From contig DDUX01000020.1 in assembly GCA_002345025.1 (NCBI GenBank), positions 33,993 through 66,881 on the forward strand: DNA of 32,889 nucleotides. The letters are read 5' to 3'. This stretch comes from Candidatus Accumulibacter iunctus. GTDB taxonomy: Bacteria; Pseudomonadota; Gammaproteobacteria; Burkholderiales; Rhodocyclaceae. Numbering within the stretch: position 1 is the first letter of the stretch; each line of letters opens with the position of its first letter. The notes under the pieces were generated by a model. That model saw nothing but the letters and a program-made list of their open reading frames with translations, searched no databases and was not told the DNA's origin. The translations under genes and the position numbers were made by a program. Of this stretch, positions 15,283-22,579 are shown piece after piece.

Positions 15283-16296
15283 ATGGAAGGCCTAAATATG
15301 AGCATCTGGACGCTCGGGCTGCTGATTGCAATAGCCCTGGCGTTCGACTTCATGAACGGGTTTCATGACGGCGCGAACTCGATCTCGACGATTGTCGCGA
15401 CCGGCGCGCTGACCCCCAAGCAGGCGGTGCTGTTCGCCGCCTTCTTCAACTTCGCCGCGCTCTGGGTTTTCCAGCTCAAGGTCGCGGCGACCATCGGCAA
15501 GGGAACCGTCGATCCAGCTTTCGTCGATTATTACGTCATCTTCGGCGCACTGATCGGGGCACTGGCGTGGAACATCATCACCTGGTACTACGGCATTCCG
15601 TCGTCGTCGTCGCATGCGCTCGTTGGCGGCCTCGTCGGCGCGACGGTGGCAAAGTCGCAGTCGGGGGCGCCGATCGTCTGGGAAGGTTTCGGCAAAATCC
15701 TCGCCTTCATCATCATCTCGCCGCTGGTGGGGATGCTGATCGGAGGACTGCTGATGGTGCTGGTGGCGTGGATCTTCAGGAACAAGTCGCCGCACCAGGC
15801 GGGCAAGTTCTTCAAGAGCGCGCAGCTCTTCGCGGCCGGCGCCTACAGCCTCGGCCACGGCGGCAACGACGCGCAGAAGACGATCGGCATCATCTGGCTG
15901 CTGATGATCACCGCCGGCGTGGCGACCAAGGATCAGTCGACGCTGCCGATGTGGGTCGTCTATTCGTGCTACTTCGCGATTGCCTGGGGCACCTACCTCG
16001 GTGGCTGGCGGATCGTCAAGACGATGGGCACCAAGATCACCAAGTTGAACTCGGTCAGCGGTTCGTGTGCCTCGATGGGCGGTGCGATCACGCTCGGACT
16101 GGCAACGCTCGGCGGCATTCCGGTATCGACGACGCACACGATCACCGGCGCGATCATCGGTGTCGGTGCCGCCAACGACGTCAAGGCCGTTCGCTGGGCG
16201 ATCACCGCCAACCTGTTCGTCGCCTGGGTGTTGACGATTCCGGCTGCCGGATTGATCGCCGCGATCTTCTGGTGGATCGGCACCAAGTTTCTTTGA
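15283..16296 (+). CDS. pit: Low-affinity inorganic phosphate transporter, Pit family (H+-type signature)
   Basis: This is an integral membrane symporter of the PiT family (PF01384), about 337 aa with many hydrophobic helices. The two family repeats are visible: AFDFMNGFHDGANSISTIVATG near residues 20-40 and SLGHGGNDAQKTIG in the second half, plus GGIPVSTTHTITGAI. The FHDxAN form is that of E. coli PitA-type metal-phosphate/H+ symporters. ATG 15283 is used; ATG 15298 (MSIWTLG) is equally likely because GGAAGG lies 7 nt before it. The gene is sandwiched between two DUF47 genes. In polyphosphate accumulators Pit proteins are thought to carry phosphate in both directions, with efflux helping to energise anaerobic substrate uptake. 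Confidence 0.93.
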   Translation: MEGLNMSIWTLGLLIAIALAFDFMNGFHDGANSISTIVATGALTPKQAVLFAAFFNFAALWVFQLKVAATIGKGTVDPAFVDYYVIFGALIGALAWNIITWYYGIPSSSSHALVGGLVGATVAKSQSGAPIVWEGFGKILAFIIISPLVGMLIGGLLMVLVAWIFRNKSPHQAGKFFKSAQLFAAGAYSLGHGGNDAQKTIGIIWLLMITAGVATKDQSTLPMWVVYSCYFAIAWGTYLGGWRIVKTMGTKITKLNSVSGSCASMGGAITLGLATLGGIPVSTTHTITGAIIGVGAANDVKAVRWAITANLFVAWVLTIPAAGLIAAIFWWIGTKFL

Positions 16297-16323
16297 GCCG
16301 CCGGCTGATCGTCCGGGCTGGGC

Positions 16324-16341
16324 CGCCCCGGCAACGGGGCG
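16324..16341 (+). other. GNRA-type GC hairpin between pit and DUF47 paralog 2
   Basis: CGCCCCG (16324-16330), loop GCAA, and CGGGGCG (16335-16341) form a perfect 7-bp stem capped by a GNRA-type tetraloop. The same stem with loop GCAG plus a T-run ends the operon at 17124-17148. Here no T-run follows, so it probably marks an mRNA processing or stability point between pit and the second DUF47 gene rather than a stop. Confidence 0.6.
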
Positions 16342-16344
16342 CCC

Positions 16345-16358
16345 GAAGTTCTGTCCGG
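16345..16358 (+). promoter_or_regulatory. 14-bp element shared upstream of two DUF47 genes, copy 2
   Basis: GAAGTTCTGTCCGG is identical to 14552-14565. It lies directly after the GNRA hairpin and 50 bases before the second DUF47 start. Its function is unknown. Confidence 0.4.
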
Positions 16359-16407
16359 TCAGAGTCGAGCGAAGGCCGTCAGCAAAGTCATTCAAGGGAG
16401 TTATCCA

Positions 16408-17043
16408 ATGTTACCCAAGCGGAAAGAGTTTTTTGACCTGCTCGCGGCGCACAGCGAGCGGGTCGAGGCGGGTGCCAGCGCGCTGCTGCGTCTCGTCAAC
16501 AGTCTCGGTGTCAGCAGGCAGGAGGTTGCTGCGCTGGTCGAAGAAATCAACATGAACGAGTCGAGTGCGGACAAGATCAAGGCCGACATGATCAACCTGC
16601 TGCACAAGGCCTTCGTCACGCCGCTCAACCGTGACCAAGTCTATCATTTGACGCTCGACATCGATCGCATCATGAACACCATCCAGGATGTCGCGATGGC
16701 GGTCAGCGATTACCACATCGCCGAGGCGAGCAAGGCGTCGCACGAACTGGCGGCGATGACCGTTGACGCCAGCGCGCGCCTGGCGCGTGCGCTGGCCTCA
16801 CTCAACGACGATGCGCGCAGCAAGGAAACGATGGGCCTGTGCCAGGAGATCGAGCGCATCGAAGAGAAGTCGGTTGCCGTCATGTATCAGGCAATCAAGG
16901 CGCTGTATGACGCAGAGGGCGACGAAGTCGCCGCCATGCGCGCACTGCGCATGCAGGAACTGTATGGGCTGCAGGAGAAGGTTCTGCGGGCGAGCAAGAA
17001 GGCGGCGCAGTCGCTCGAGGGAATCCTGCTGCAAAGCGCCTGA
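16408..17043 (+). CDS. DUF47 / PhoU-like Pit accessory protein (paralog 2)
   Basis: The 211-aa helical protein is the sister of the gene at 14631. It shares the opening (PKRKEFFDLLAAHSERVEAGASALLRLVNSLG), the MNESSADKIKADMINLLHKAFVTPLNRDQVYHLT core (given here as adjoining pieces), and the EIERIEEKS repeat with the acidic positions kept. The ATG at 16408 follows AAGGGAG at 16394-16400. It is the last gene of the DUF47-Pit-DUF47 unit and is followed by an intrinsic terminator. The presence of two accessory proteins on either side of one transporter suggests a heteromeric regulator or condition-specific alternates; the sequence does not decide between these. Confidence 0.9.
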   Translation: MLPKRKEFFDLLAAHSERVEAGASALLRLVNSLGVSRQEVAALVEEINMNESSADKIKADMINLLHKAFVTPLNRDQVYHLTLDIDRIMNTIQDVAMAVSDYHIAEASKASHELAAMTVDASARLARALASLNDDARSKETMGLCQEIERIEEKSVAVMYQAIKALYDAEGDEVAAMRALRMQELYGLQEKVLRASKKAAQSLEGILLQSA

Positions 17044-17123
17044 AGAACGGCGTCGGGCCGTGGTCGCGGGCGTGCCTGCCGCCGCGTCATGCGGTGCGGG
17101 CTTCCCGGATCGGAAAGACAAAG

Positions 17124-17148
17124 CGCCCCGGCAGCGGGGCGTTTTCTT
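17124..17148 (+). terminator. Intrinsic terminator after DUF47 paralog 2
   Basis: CGCCCCG (17124-17130), loop GCAG, and CGGGGCG (17135-17141) are followed by TTTTCTT (17142-17148). A-rich bases before the stem extend the pairing into the T-run. It lies about 80 bases after the second DUF47 stop and closes the phosphate unit. The convergent uspA gene ends 80 bases further on. Confidence 0.85.
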
Positions 17149-17226
17149 GTCAGTCGTTCCGAACCGCCAGCGCGCAGGCGCTGGCCGCTGACACACCGAA
17201 CTGCCGGCGGGCGGCGCCGCCGGCGA

Positions 17227-17652
17227 TCACTTGATCAGCGTCACGGGCAGGTCGCTGAGGTGGAGAACCCGGCTGCTGACCGATCCGAGGACGACGCTCG
17301 ACACCGCGCCGAGACCGCGGGTTCCCATGATGATCGCGTCACAGCCGCTCTCGCGGGCGACCCGGGCGATGGTTTCGGCTGGCGGACCGATTTCGACGAC
17401 GGGCGTGAAGGCAATGCCGGCAGCCTTGAGGATCTCGCGATCCGCCTGCAGGATGTCGCCGCCATGGCTCTCCTCGATCGCCTCGACTTCCTCCTTCTTC
17501 AGCACGCGGCGCACGCTCCAGGTGTCGACTGCCGGCTGGACGTTGAGCAGGACGGCCTCGATCGACGGGTGAATGCCGGCCAGGGCGACGACGTGCCGGA
17601 CGGCGCGGTGAGCGGCGGCGGAGCCGTCAACGGGGACAAGGGCCTTGCGCAT
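17227..17652 (-). CDS. Universal stress protein, UspA family
   Basis: The single-domain Usp protein is 141 aa. It begins MRKALVPVDGSAAAHRAV with the strand-loop carrying the conserved Asp, and has the ATP-binding signature GTRGLGAVSSVVLGSVSSRVL (G-2X-G-9X-G-S), so it should be of the ATP-binding type. The C-terminal LPVTLIK is typical. ATG 17652 was chosen because AGGAGG at 17666-17661 lies 8 nt upstream. The gene is divergent from the antiporter gene at 17766, sharing a gap of about 113 bases, and convergent with the DUF47-Pit-DUF47 unit. Usp proteins respond to energy and nutrient stress; the target here is unknown. Confidence 0.9.
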   Translation of the reverse strand: MRKALVPVDGSAAAHRAVRHVVALAGIHPSIEAVLLNVQPAVDTWSVRRVLKKEEVEAIEESHGGDILQADREILKAAGIAFTPVVEIGPPAETIARVARESGCDAIIMGTRGLGAVSSVVLGSVSSRVLHLSDLPVTLIK

Positions 17653-17765
17653 GGCGAATTCCTCCTGCAGACGCGGTTGCCGACAGTCGTGTTGACTAAT
17701 CGGAAGCAAACGGGCAAGTTTACTACGTTACTACAGAGTTTTCCCCAACAAGAAGAGGTTTCCTC

Positions 17766-19118
17766 ATGTTCAGAGCGATGGGCCGTCCAGTCGGCCGGCG
17801 CTTGCTGGCCAGTTCCCTCGTCCTTGCGCTGCTGTCACCCGCGGCGCACGCCGGCGACGGGCCCCTGATCTGGGGCGTGCCGCTCGATTTCATTCTCTTC
17901 GCCGCGACGCTGCTCGGAGTGGCGATCTTTCATCATCACGTCCTCAAGGTGGCCCTCGGCGGGCTCGCGCTGATCAGTGTCTACAAGGTGATGGTCACCG
18001 GTTTCAAGGCGGGAGACGGGTTGCCCGGACTGGCCGCCCACATGGCGCATGAATGGGTGCTACTGGCCAATCTGTTGTGCCTGCTGGTCGGCTTCGCGCT
18101 CCTGGCGCGGCACTTCGAGGACAGCGGCGTGCCGGAGGTGCTGCCGCGGCTGCTGCCGGCGAACTGGTTGGGCCCTTTCGTCCTGCTGCTGATCATCTGG
18201 GTGCTCTCGGGATTTCTCGACAACATCGCCGCGGCGCTGATCGGCGGCACGGTTGCGGCGAGCGTCTTCAGGCGCCGGATTCACATCGGCTATCTGGCGG
18301 CGATCGTCGCGGCTTCGAATGCCGGCGGTTCCGGCAGCGTCATCGGCGACACGACGACGACGATGATGTGGATCGCCGGGGTCAGCCCGCTCGAGGTCGC
18401 ACCGGCCTACCTTGGCGCGGCGATCGCCCTGCTCATCTTCGGTCTTCCGGCCTCGTTGCAGCAGCATCGGCACCAGCCCATCATCGGTGATCTGCACACG
18501 GCGCGGCACATCGATTGGGTTCGCGTGGCGATCATCGCTTTCATGTTGCTGGCGGCGATCGCGACCAACGTCACCGTCAATGTCTTCTTCAGCGAGGCTG
18601 CCGCCCATTTCCCCTTTTTGGGGGTTGCCGTCTGGGTGGCGTTGCTGCTGGCGGTGCCGCTGCGGCCACCGGAGTGGAGCCTGGTTCCGGAGGCGCTCCG
18701 GGGCTCACTCTTCCTGCTGGCGCTGGTGGTCTGCGCGTCGATGATGCCGGTCGAGAAGTTGCCGCCTGCCTCCTGGCTGACCACTTTGGGACTCGGCTTC
18801 GTCTCGTCGGTCTTCGACAACATCCCGCTGACCGAGCTGGCGCTGAAGCAGGGCGGCTATGACTGGGCGTTTCTCGCCTTCGCCGTCGGTTTTGGTGGCT
18901 CGATGCTCTGGTTCGGTTCGTCTGCCGGCGTGGCGCTGGCCAACCTCTTTCCCGAAGCCAAGTCTGCCGGCCGCTGGCTGCTGCATGGCTGGCATGTTCC
19001 GCTGGCCTACGTCGGAGGCTTCTACGCGATGCTCTGGCTCACGGGATGGATCCCGGGGACCGAACTGGCGGTGTCGGTCGGCAATGCGTCAGCCGCTGCT
19101 GCTGAGGTGGCGCGATGA
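17766..19118 (+). CDS. NhaD-like Na+/H+ antiporter (ion transporter superfamily)
   Basis: The 450-aa polytopic membrane protein has an N-terminal signal-like segment ending in SPAAHAGDG (about residues 13-32) and about 11 to 12 hydrophobic helices. Two repeats carry the ion-site segments: SGFLDNIAAALIGGTVAASVF with SNAGGSGSVIGDTTTTMMWI in the first half, and SSVFDNIPLTELALKQGGYD with GGSMLWFGSSAGVALANLFPEA in the second. The GDTTTTMMW and xDNI motifs are characteristic of NhaD and related ion transporters rather than ArsB. It should exchange Na+ for H+, though the ion is inferred. ATG 17766 has AAGAGG at 17753-17758. It overlaps the next gene by 4 nt. Confidence 0.8.
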   Translation: MFRAMGRPVGRRLLASSLVLALLSPAAHAGDGPLIWGVPLDFILFAATLLGVAIFHHHVLKVALGGLALISVYKVMVTGFKAGDGLPGLAAHMAHEWVLLANLLCLLVGFALLARHFEDSGVPEVLPRLLPANWLGPFVLLLIIWVLSGFLDNIAAALIGGTVAASVFRRRIHIGYLAAIVAASNAGGSGSVIGDTTTTMMWIAGVSPLEVAPAYLGAAIALLIFGLPASLQQHRHQPIIGDLHTARHIDWVRVAIIAFMLLAAIATNVTVNVFFSEAAAHFPFLGVAVWVALLLAVPLRPPEWSLVPEALRGSLFLLALVVCASMMPVEKLPPASWLTTLGLGFVSSVFDNIPLTELALKQGGYDWAFLAFAVGFGGSMLWFGSSAGVALANLFPEAKSAGRWLLHGWHVPLAYVGGFYAMLWLTGWIPGTELAVSVGNASAAAAEVAR

Positions 19119-19600
19119 CGCCCGCGACTGCCGAAGCGGCGAGCGAGCGCTTCATCATCGATCCGGAAGAAATGCGGCGGCGCTGGATCCGCGTCGGCTG
19201 GGGCCTGCTGTTCAGCGCGGCGATCATCGCCGTCGTCGGTTTCGACTACGAGCGGGATCCGCAACCATCGACGCGCGCGCTCCTGTGGTCGGTGACCCTC
19301 GTGCTGAGCGTGGCCAACATCGGCAATCTGGGCTTTCTGCTGCGCTACCGGCAGCGGATTCAGCATCATTATCTCGAATTCGCCCCGGGCAAGCTGCGTT
19401 TCGTGACCGCTGCCGAGTCCAGCGAGCTGGCGCTCGAGCAGGTGGCGGCGATCCGCCTGTTCAGCCGCTGGGGACGACTGCAGCACATCCAGTTGCTGCT
19501 CAGGAACAACCGGGGAATCCGCCTCGAAGGCTATCGCGACCTGCCGCGGCTGGCGGAACTCCTGCAGCATGCGTTGCCGGCCAGCAAGCTCCTCCGCTGA
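19115..19600 (+). CDS. Small membrane protein translationally coupled to the antiporter
   Basis: The 161-aa protein of unknown family starts at ATG 19115, inside the antiporter stop (ATGA overlap), so translation is coupled. It has a charged N-terminus, two hydrophobic helices (about residues 28-45 and 57-76), and a soluble C-terminal part of alternating strands with LEFAPGKLRFVTAAESSELALEQVAAIRLF, which looks like a small PH-like or bPH2-type beta domain. The coupling suggests an accessory or regulatory subunit of the antiporter. No catalytic motif is seen. Confidence 0.7.
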   Translation: MTPATAEAASERFIIDPEEMRRRWIRVGWGLLFSAAIIAVVGFDYERDPQPSTRALLWSVTLVLSVANIGNLGFLLRYRQRIQHHYLEFAPGKLRFVTAAESSELALEQVAAIRLFSRWGRLQHIQLLLRNNRGIRLEGYRDLPRLAELLQHALPASKLLR

Positions 19601-19712
19601 GCCCACACCGGCCGCACTGCATCTGCCCAACTGATTGAGCGCAAAGCGGTTTCTCGACAGCCTGGCGAGCAGTAATATCGAGCCGCTGGCCCCTTGTCGG
19701 CGTCATTCATAT

Positions 19713-19718
19713 TATAAT
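19713..19718 (+). promoter_or_regulatory. Consensus -10 (TATAAT) upstream of the third DUF47 gene
   Basis: A perfect TATAAT stands out in GC-rich surroundings, within the 254-base gap between the antiporter unit and the third DUF47 gene. The bases 16-18 bp upstream are not -35-like; TTGTCG lies too close, at 13 bp. A strong -10 with a poor -35 is what activator-dependent promoters look like. The leader to the start codon would be about 130 nt and includes the hairpin at 19776-19803. Confidence 0.45.
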
Positions 19719-19775
19719 TTCGCAGGGTCGTAAGAGCCTGCGACCAACTCGCCCTAGCACTGCTCCTGCCGCGTC

Positions 19776-19803
19776 CGACAAGCGGCTGACGGATCGCTTG
19801 TCG
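19776..19803 (+). other. Leader hairpin before the third DUF47 gene
   Basis: CGACAAGCG (19776-19784) and CGCTTGTCG (19795-19803) form a perfect 9-bp stem with a 10-nt loop. It lies within the presumed leader about 50 bases before the start codon. No T-run follows, so it is unlikely to be a terminator by itself. It could be an operator for a dimeric protein or an RNA structure that affects translation. Confidence 0.5.
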
Positions 19804-19854
19804 CCTGCTGAGGCGTTCATTTTCGGCTTCTTGCCAAGGAGAGAGGAAAAGTAC

Positions 19855-20535
19855 ATGTTGTCTACCAACCCAATGGCCGCGCTGTTCGGCAAGTCACCGT
19901 TCAAACCGCTGCAACAGCACATGCGATGCGTCATGGGCTGTGTCAGCGAGGTGCCGGCGCTGTTCGATGCGCTGATCGCACGTGACCACGCGCAGCTCGA
20001 TGCACAGAAGGACAAGATCTTCGCCAAGGAGAACGAGGCGGACGTGATCAAGAACGAACTGCGCGACCATCTGCCGAGGAGCATGCTGCTGGCGGTGGAC
20101 CGGCGCGACCTGCTGGAATTGCTGGCGATGCAGGATGCGATCGCGGACATCGCCCAGGACATCGCCGGCTTGCTCGTCGAGCGGCGAATGGAGGTTCCCG
20201 AGGGCATGGCCGAATCCTTGACCCGGTTCGTCGTGCGCTGCGTCGACACCTGTGAGCAGGCGCACAAGATCATCGAGGAACTCGATGAGCTGCTCGAGAT
20301 GGGCTTCCGGGGCCGTGAGGTCGAGCGGGTCGAGGCGATGATTCTCGAACTCGGCCACATGGAGAGCGATACCGACGTGATGGGGATGGCGCTGTCGCGG
20401 GCACTGTTCGCGCAGGAAGACAGCATCAAGCCGGTTTCGGTGATGTTCTGGTACCAACTGATCCAGTGGGTGGGCAACCTGGCCGATTACGCGGAAAAGG
20501 TCGGCGATCGCCTGCGCCTGATGATTGCCCGTTAG
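19855..20535 (+). CDS. DUF47 / PhoU-like Pit accessory protein (paralog 3, TIGR00153 type)
   Basis: The 226-aa helical protein with the opening MLSTNPMAALFGKSPFKPLQQHM is of the classical TIGR00153 type. It has KENEADVIKNELRDHLPRSM and the DRRDLLELLAMQDAIADIAQDIAGLL core with acidic residues, followed by ELDELLEMGFRGREVERVE. It is more divergent from the two other DUF47 proteins in this window than they are from each other. ATG 19855 has GAGAGG at 19841-19846, 8 nt upstream; an in-frame ATG further upstream is less well placed. The second pit gene follows after 105 bases on the same strand, making this its likely dedicated partner. Confidence 0.9.
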   Translation: MLSTNPMAALFGKSPFKPLQQHMRCVMGCVSEVPALFDALIARDHAQLDAQKDKIFAKENEADVIKNELRDHLPRSMLLAVDRRDLLELLAMQDAIADIAQDIAGLLVERRMEVPEGMAESLTRFVVRCVDTCEQAHKIIEELDELLEMGFRGREVERVEAMILELGHMESDTDVMGMALSRALFAQEDSIKPVSVMFWYQLIQWVGNLADYAEKVGDRLRLMIAR

Positions 20536-20640
20536 CCCGGGTGGCTTGCCGGCGACTCCTTTCAGTCGGGCGCCTCGTCTTGGCCGCAGGCTTCACTTCG
20601 TGTTCTTTATTCAGCCTTTTCTCGTTAAGGGTTTTGTACG

Positions 20641-21903
20641 ATGGAAATCATCCAGCAGCATTCGACGATCTTCTATGTTCTGGCCTTCACCTTCGGCCTC
20701 TACATGTGTTGGGGCATTGGCGCCAATGACGTCGCCAACGCCATGGGCACCTCGGTCGGTTCCGGGGCGCTCACCGTCAAGCAGGCGATCCTCATCGCAG
20801 CGGTCATGGAGTTCGCCGGCGCCTATCTGGCCGGCGGCGCGGTGGCGTCGACGATCTCGAAGGGAATCATCGACGGCAAGCTCTTCGAACCGGTACCGCA
20901 TCTGCTGATGTTCGGCATGATGGGCGCGCTGCTTGCCGCCGGCCTCTGGCTGATGGTGGCGTCGATGCGCGGTTGGCCGGTGTCGACGACGCACACGATC
21001 ATCGGCGCCGTCTGCGGCGTCGGTGTTGCCGCGCTCGGTTTCGAAGCAGTGAAATGGGACAAGATGGGCGAGATCGTCGCCAGTTGGTTCATTTCGCCGG
21101 TGCTCGGCGGGATCGTTGCGCTGACCCTGACGTTGAGCATTCGCAAGCTGATCCTCAACACCGAGGATCCAATCGCGCAGGCGCGCAAGTGGGGGCCGAT
21201 GTACGCGTTCCTGGTTGGCTGGGTCGTCGCGCTGGTCACCATCACCAAGGGTCTCAAGCACGTCGGTCTCCACCTCAGCGACATGCAGGGTCAGATCCTG
21301 TCGGTCGTGATTGGCGTTGCCTTGGCGATCGCTGCCAAGCTGATGATGAACCGGATCAAGTTCGACGCCAATCAGGACCGCGACTTCCACTATGCCAGTG
21401 TCGAGAAGCTGTTCGTCCCGCTGATGGTGTTTACCGGCATGGCGATGGCTTTCGCGCACGGTTCGAACGACGTCGCCAACGGCATCGGCCCGATGGCCGC
21501 GGTGATCCAGATCATCGAGACACAGGCGGTCAGCTCGAAGTCGGCGGTGACGCCGTTCATGTTGTTCATTGGGGGGATCGGCATCGTGCTCGGTCTGGCG
21601 ACCTATGGCTACAAGGTCATGGCCACCATCGGCAACAAGATCACCGAGCTGACGCCGACGCGTGGCTATGCAGCGACCGTTGCCGCCTCGATCGTTACCG
21701 TCGCCGCTTCCGGGATGGGCTTGCCGGTATCGACGACCCACATCGCGGTCGGCGCGGTGATGGGCGTCGGCATCGCGCGCGGCATCGGCGCGCTCGACCT
21801 GCGCGTCATTGGCGGCATCATCCTGTCATGGTTCGTCACGGTACCGATCGGCGCCATCCTGGCGGCGATCGCGTTCTACATCCTGCGGGCCATCTTTGGC
21901 TGA
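20641..21903 (+). CDS. Phosphate transporter, PiT family (SLC20/Pho-4-like, probably Na+-linked)
   Basis: The 420-aa integral membrane protein has both PiT repeats: GIGANDVANAMGTSVGSGALT at residues 25-45 and AFAHGSNDVANGIGPMAAV in the second half, with PVSTTHTIIGAV and PVSTTHIAVGAV. The GANDVANxxGTSVGSGxLT form closely resembles eukaryotic SLC20 and fungal Pho-4 sodium-phosphate symporters. It differs from the FHDGAN form of the first Pit in this window, so Na+ coupling is a reasonable inference. ATG 20641 follows TTAAGGGTTTTGTACG. The P-loop gene begins 4 bases after its stop. Confidence 0.92.
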   Translation: MEIIQQHSTIFYVLAFTFGLYMCWGIGANDVANAMGTSVGSGALTVKQAILIAAVMEFAGAYLAGGAVASTISKGIIDGKLFEPVPHLLMFGMMGALLAAGLWLMVASMRGWPVSTTHTIIGAVCGVGVAALGFEAVKWDKMGEIVASWFISPVLGGIVALTLTLSIRKLILNTEDPIAQARKWGPMYAFLVGWVVALVTITKGLKHVGLHLSDMQGQILSVVIGVALAIAAKLMMNRIKFDANQDRDFHYASVEKLFVPLMVFTGMAMAFAHGSNDVANGIGPMAAVIQIIETQAVSSKSAVTPFMLFIGGIGIVLGLATYGYKVMATIGNKITELTPTRGYAATVAASIVTVAASGMGLPVSTTHIAVGAVMGVGIARGIGALDLRVIGGIILSWFVTVPIGAILAAIAFYILRAIFG

Positions 21904-21907
21904 AACT

Positions 21908-22579
21908 ATGGAGCGGCCGCCCGGGCTTTCTGCCGCCGCCCCTGGCAGTGCGGCAGATGGCCGGGCGATGCCGCGCCACGCCGAGCCGATCGAGTCGCTG
22001 CAGGTCTTCAAGGGAATCAGTTTCCCGGCGGACATCCGTTTTCGCCAGATCCTCGTCACCGGACCGCCGGGAGCCGGCAAGAGCACTCTGATCATGCGCC
22101 TCGGCGGCTGGTCGGAGGAAGGTTATCTGGATCTCGGCCGCAAGCACTGGTGGCGATCGGAGATCCTCGCCATGCGCCCGCGCGAGATCCACCTCGGCCT
22201 GCCTTTTGTCGGCATCGGCCAGGCGGTCTCGGTCTTCGACGAGCAGCTTCTCGATCGTCACCCGGTGCCGCCGCTCGACTTCGCACGCATCATGCTGCCG
22301 CCGCGCAAGCGTTTCCTGTTCTCGGTCGACTGGTATCGCCGCTACGTTTTCGAGTTCCTGCTGCCGCCAGCAGAACTCGTCTTCGAGCGGCGTCAGTTGC
22401 GCGCACGGAGCAGCACGCATCCGGTGGACGTGCGACTGAGCCTGGCGATCTGCGAGTCGCAGCGAGAGATATTTCGCCAGCTCGCCGTGTTCATGCACGA
22501 ACAGAGGTTCCAGGTCTATGTTCGTGAGGGGATCGAGAATCCCCCGCTGCGCTTCGTCGAGTCGATGCCGAAGCCATGA
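21908..22579 (+). CDS. P-loop NTPase coupled to a metallophosphatase
   Basis: The 223-aa protein has a Walker A motif VTGPPGAGKST at residues 50-60, followed by LGGWSEEGYLDLGRKHWW. It also has PLDFARIMLPPRKRFLFSVDWYRRYVFEFLLPP, given here as a description of its aromatic middle region. I cannot assign a family; small kinases and AAA-type proteins share this P-loop. It starts 4 bases after the second pit gene (alternative start ATG 21968), and its stop overlaps the phosphatase start by 4 nt (ATGA), so it is coupled on both sides. The context suggests a nucleotide-dependent partner of the phosphatase, perhaps as a kinase/phosphatase pair. The substrate is unknown. Confidence 0.75.
   Translation: MERPPGLSAAAPGSAADGRAMPRHAEPIESLQVFKGISFPADIRFRQILVTGPPGAGKSTLIMRLGGWSEEGYLDLGRKHWWRSEILAMRPREIHLGLPFVGIGQAVSVFDEQLLDRHPVPPLDFARIMLPPRKRFLFSVDWYRRYVFEFLLPPAELVFERRQLRARSSTHPVDVRLSLAICESQREIFRQLAVFMHEQRFQVYVREGIENPPLRFVESMPKP

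Noticed and set aside
17653..17765. FNR-type site or clear promoter pair between uspA and the antiporter gene
   Set aside because: TTGACT at about 17692 looked promising, but neither a properly spaced -10 nor the TTGAT-N4-ATCAA symmetry is present.
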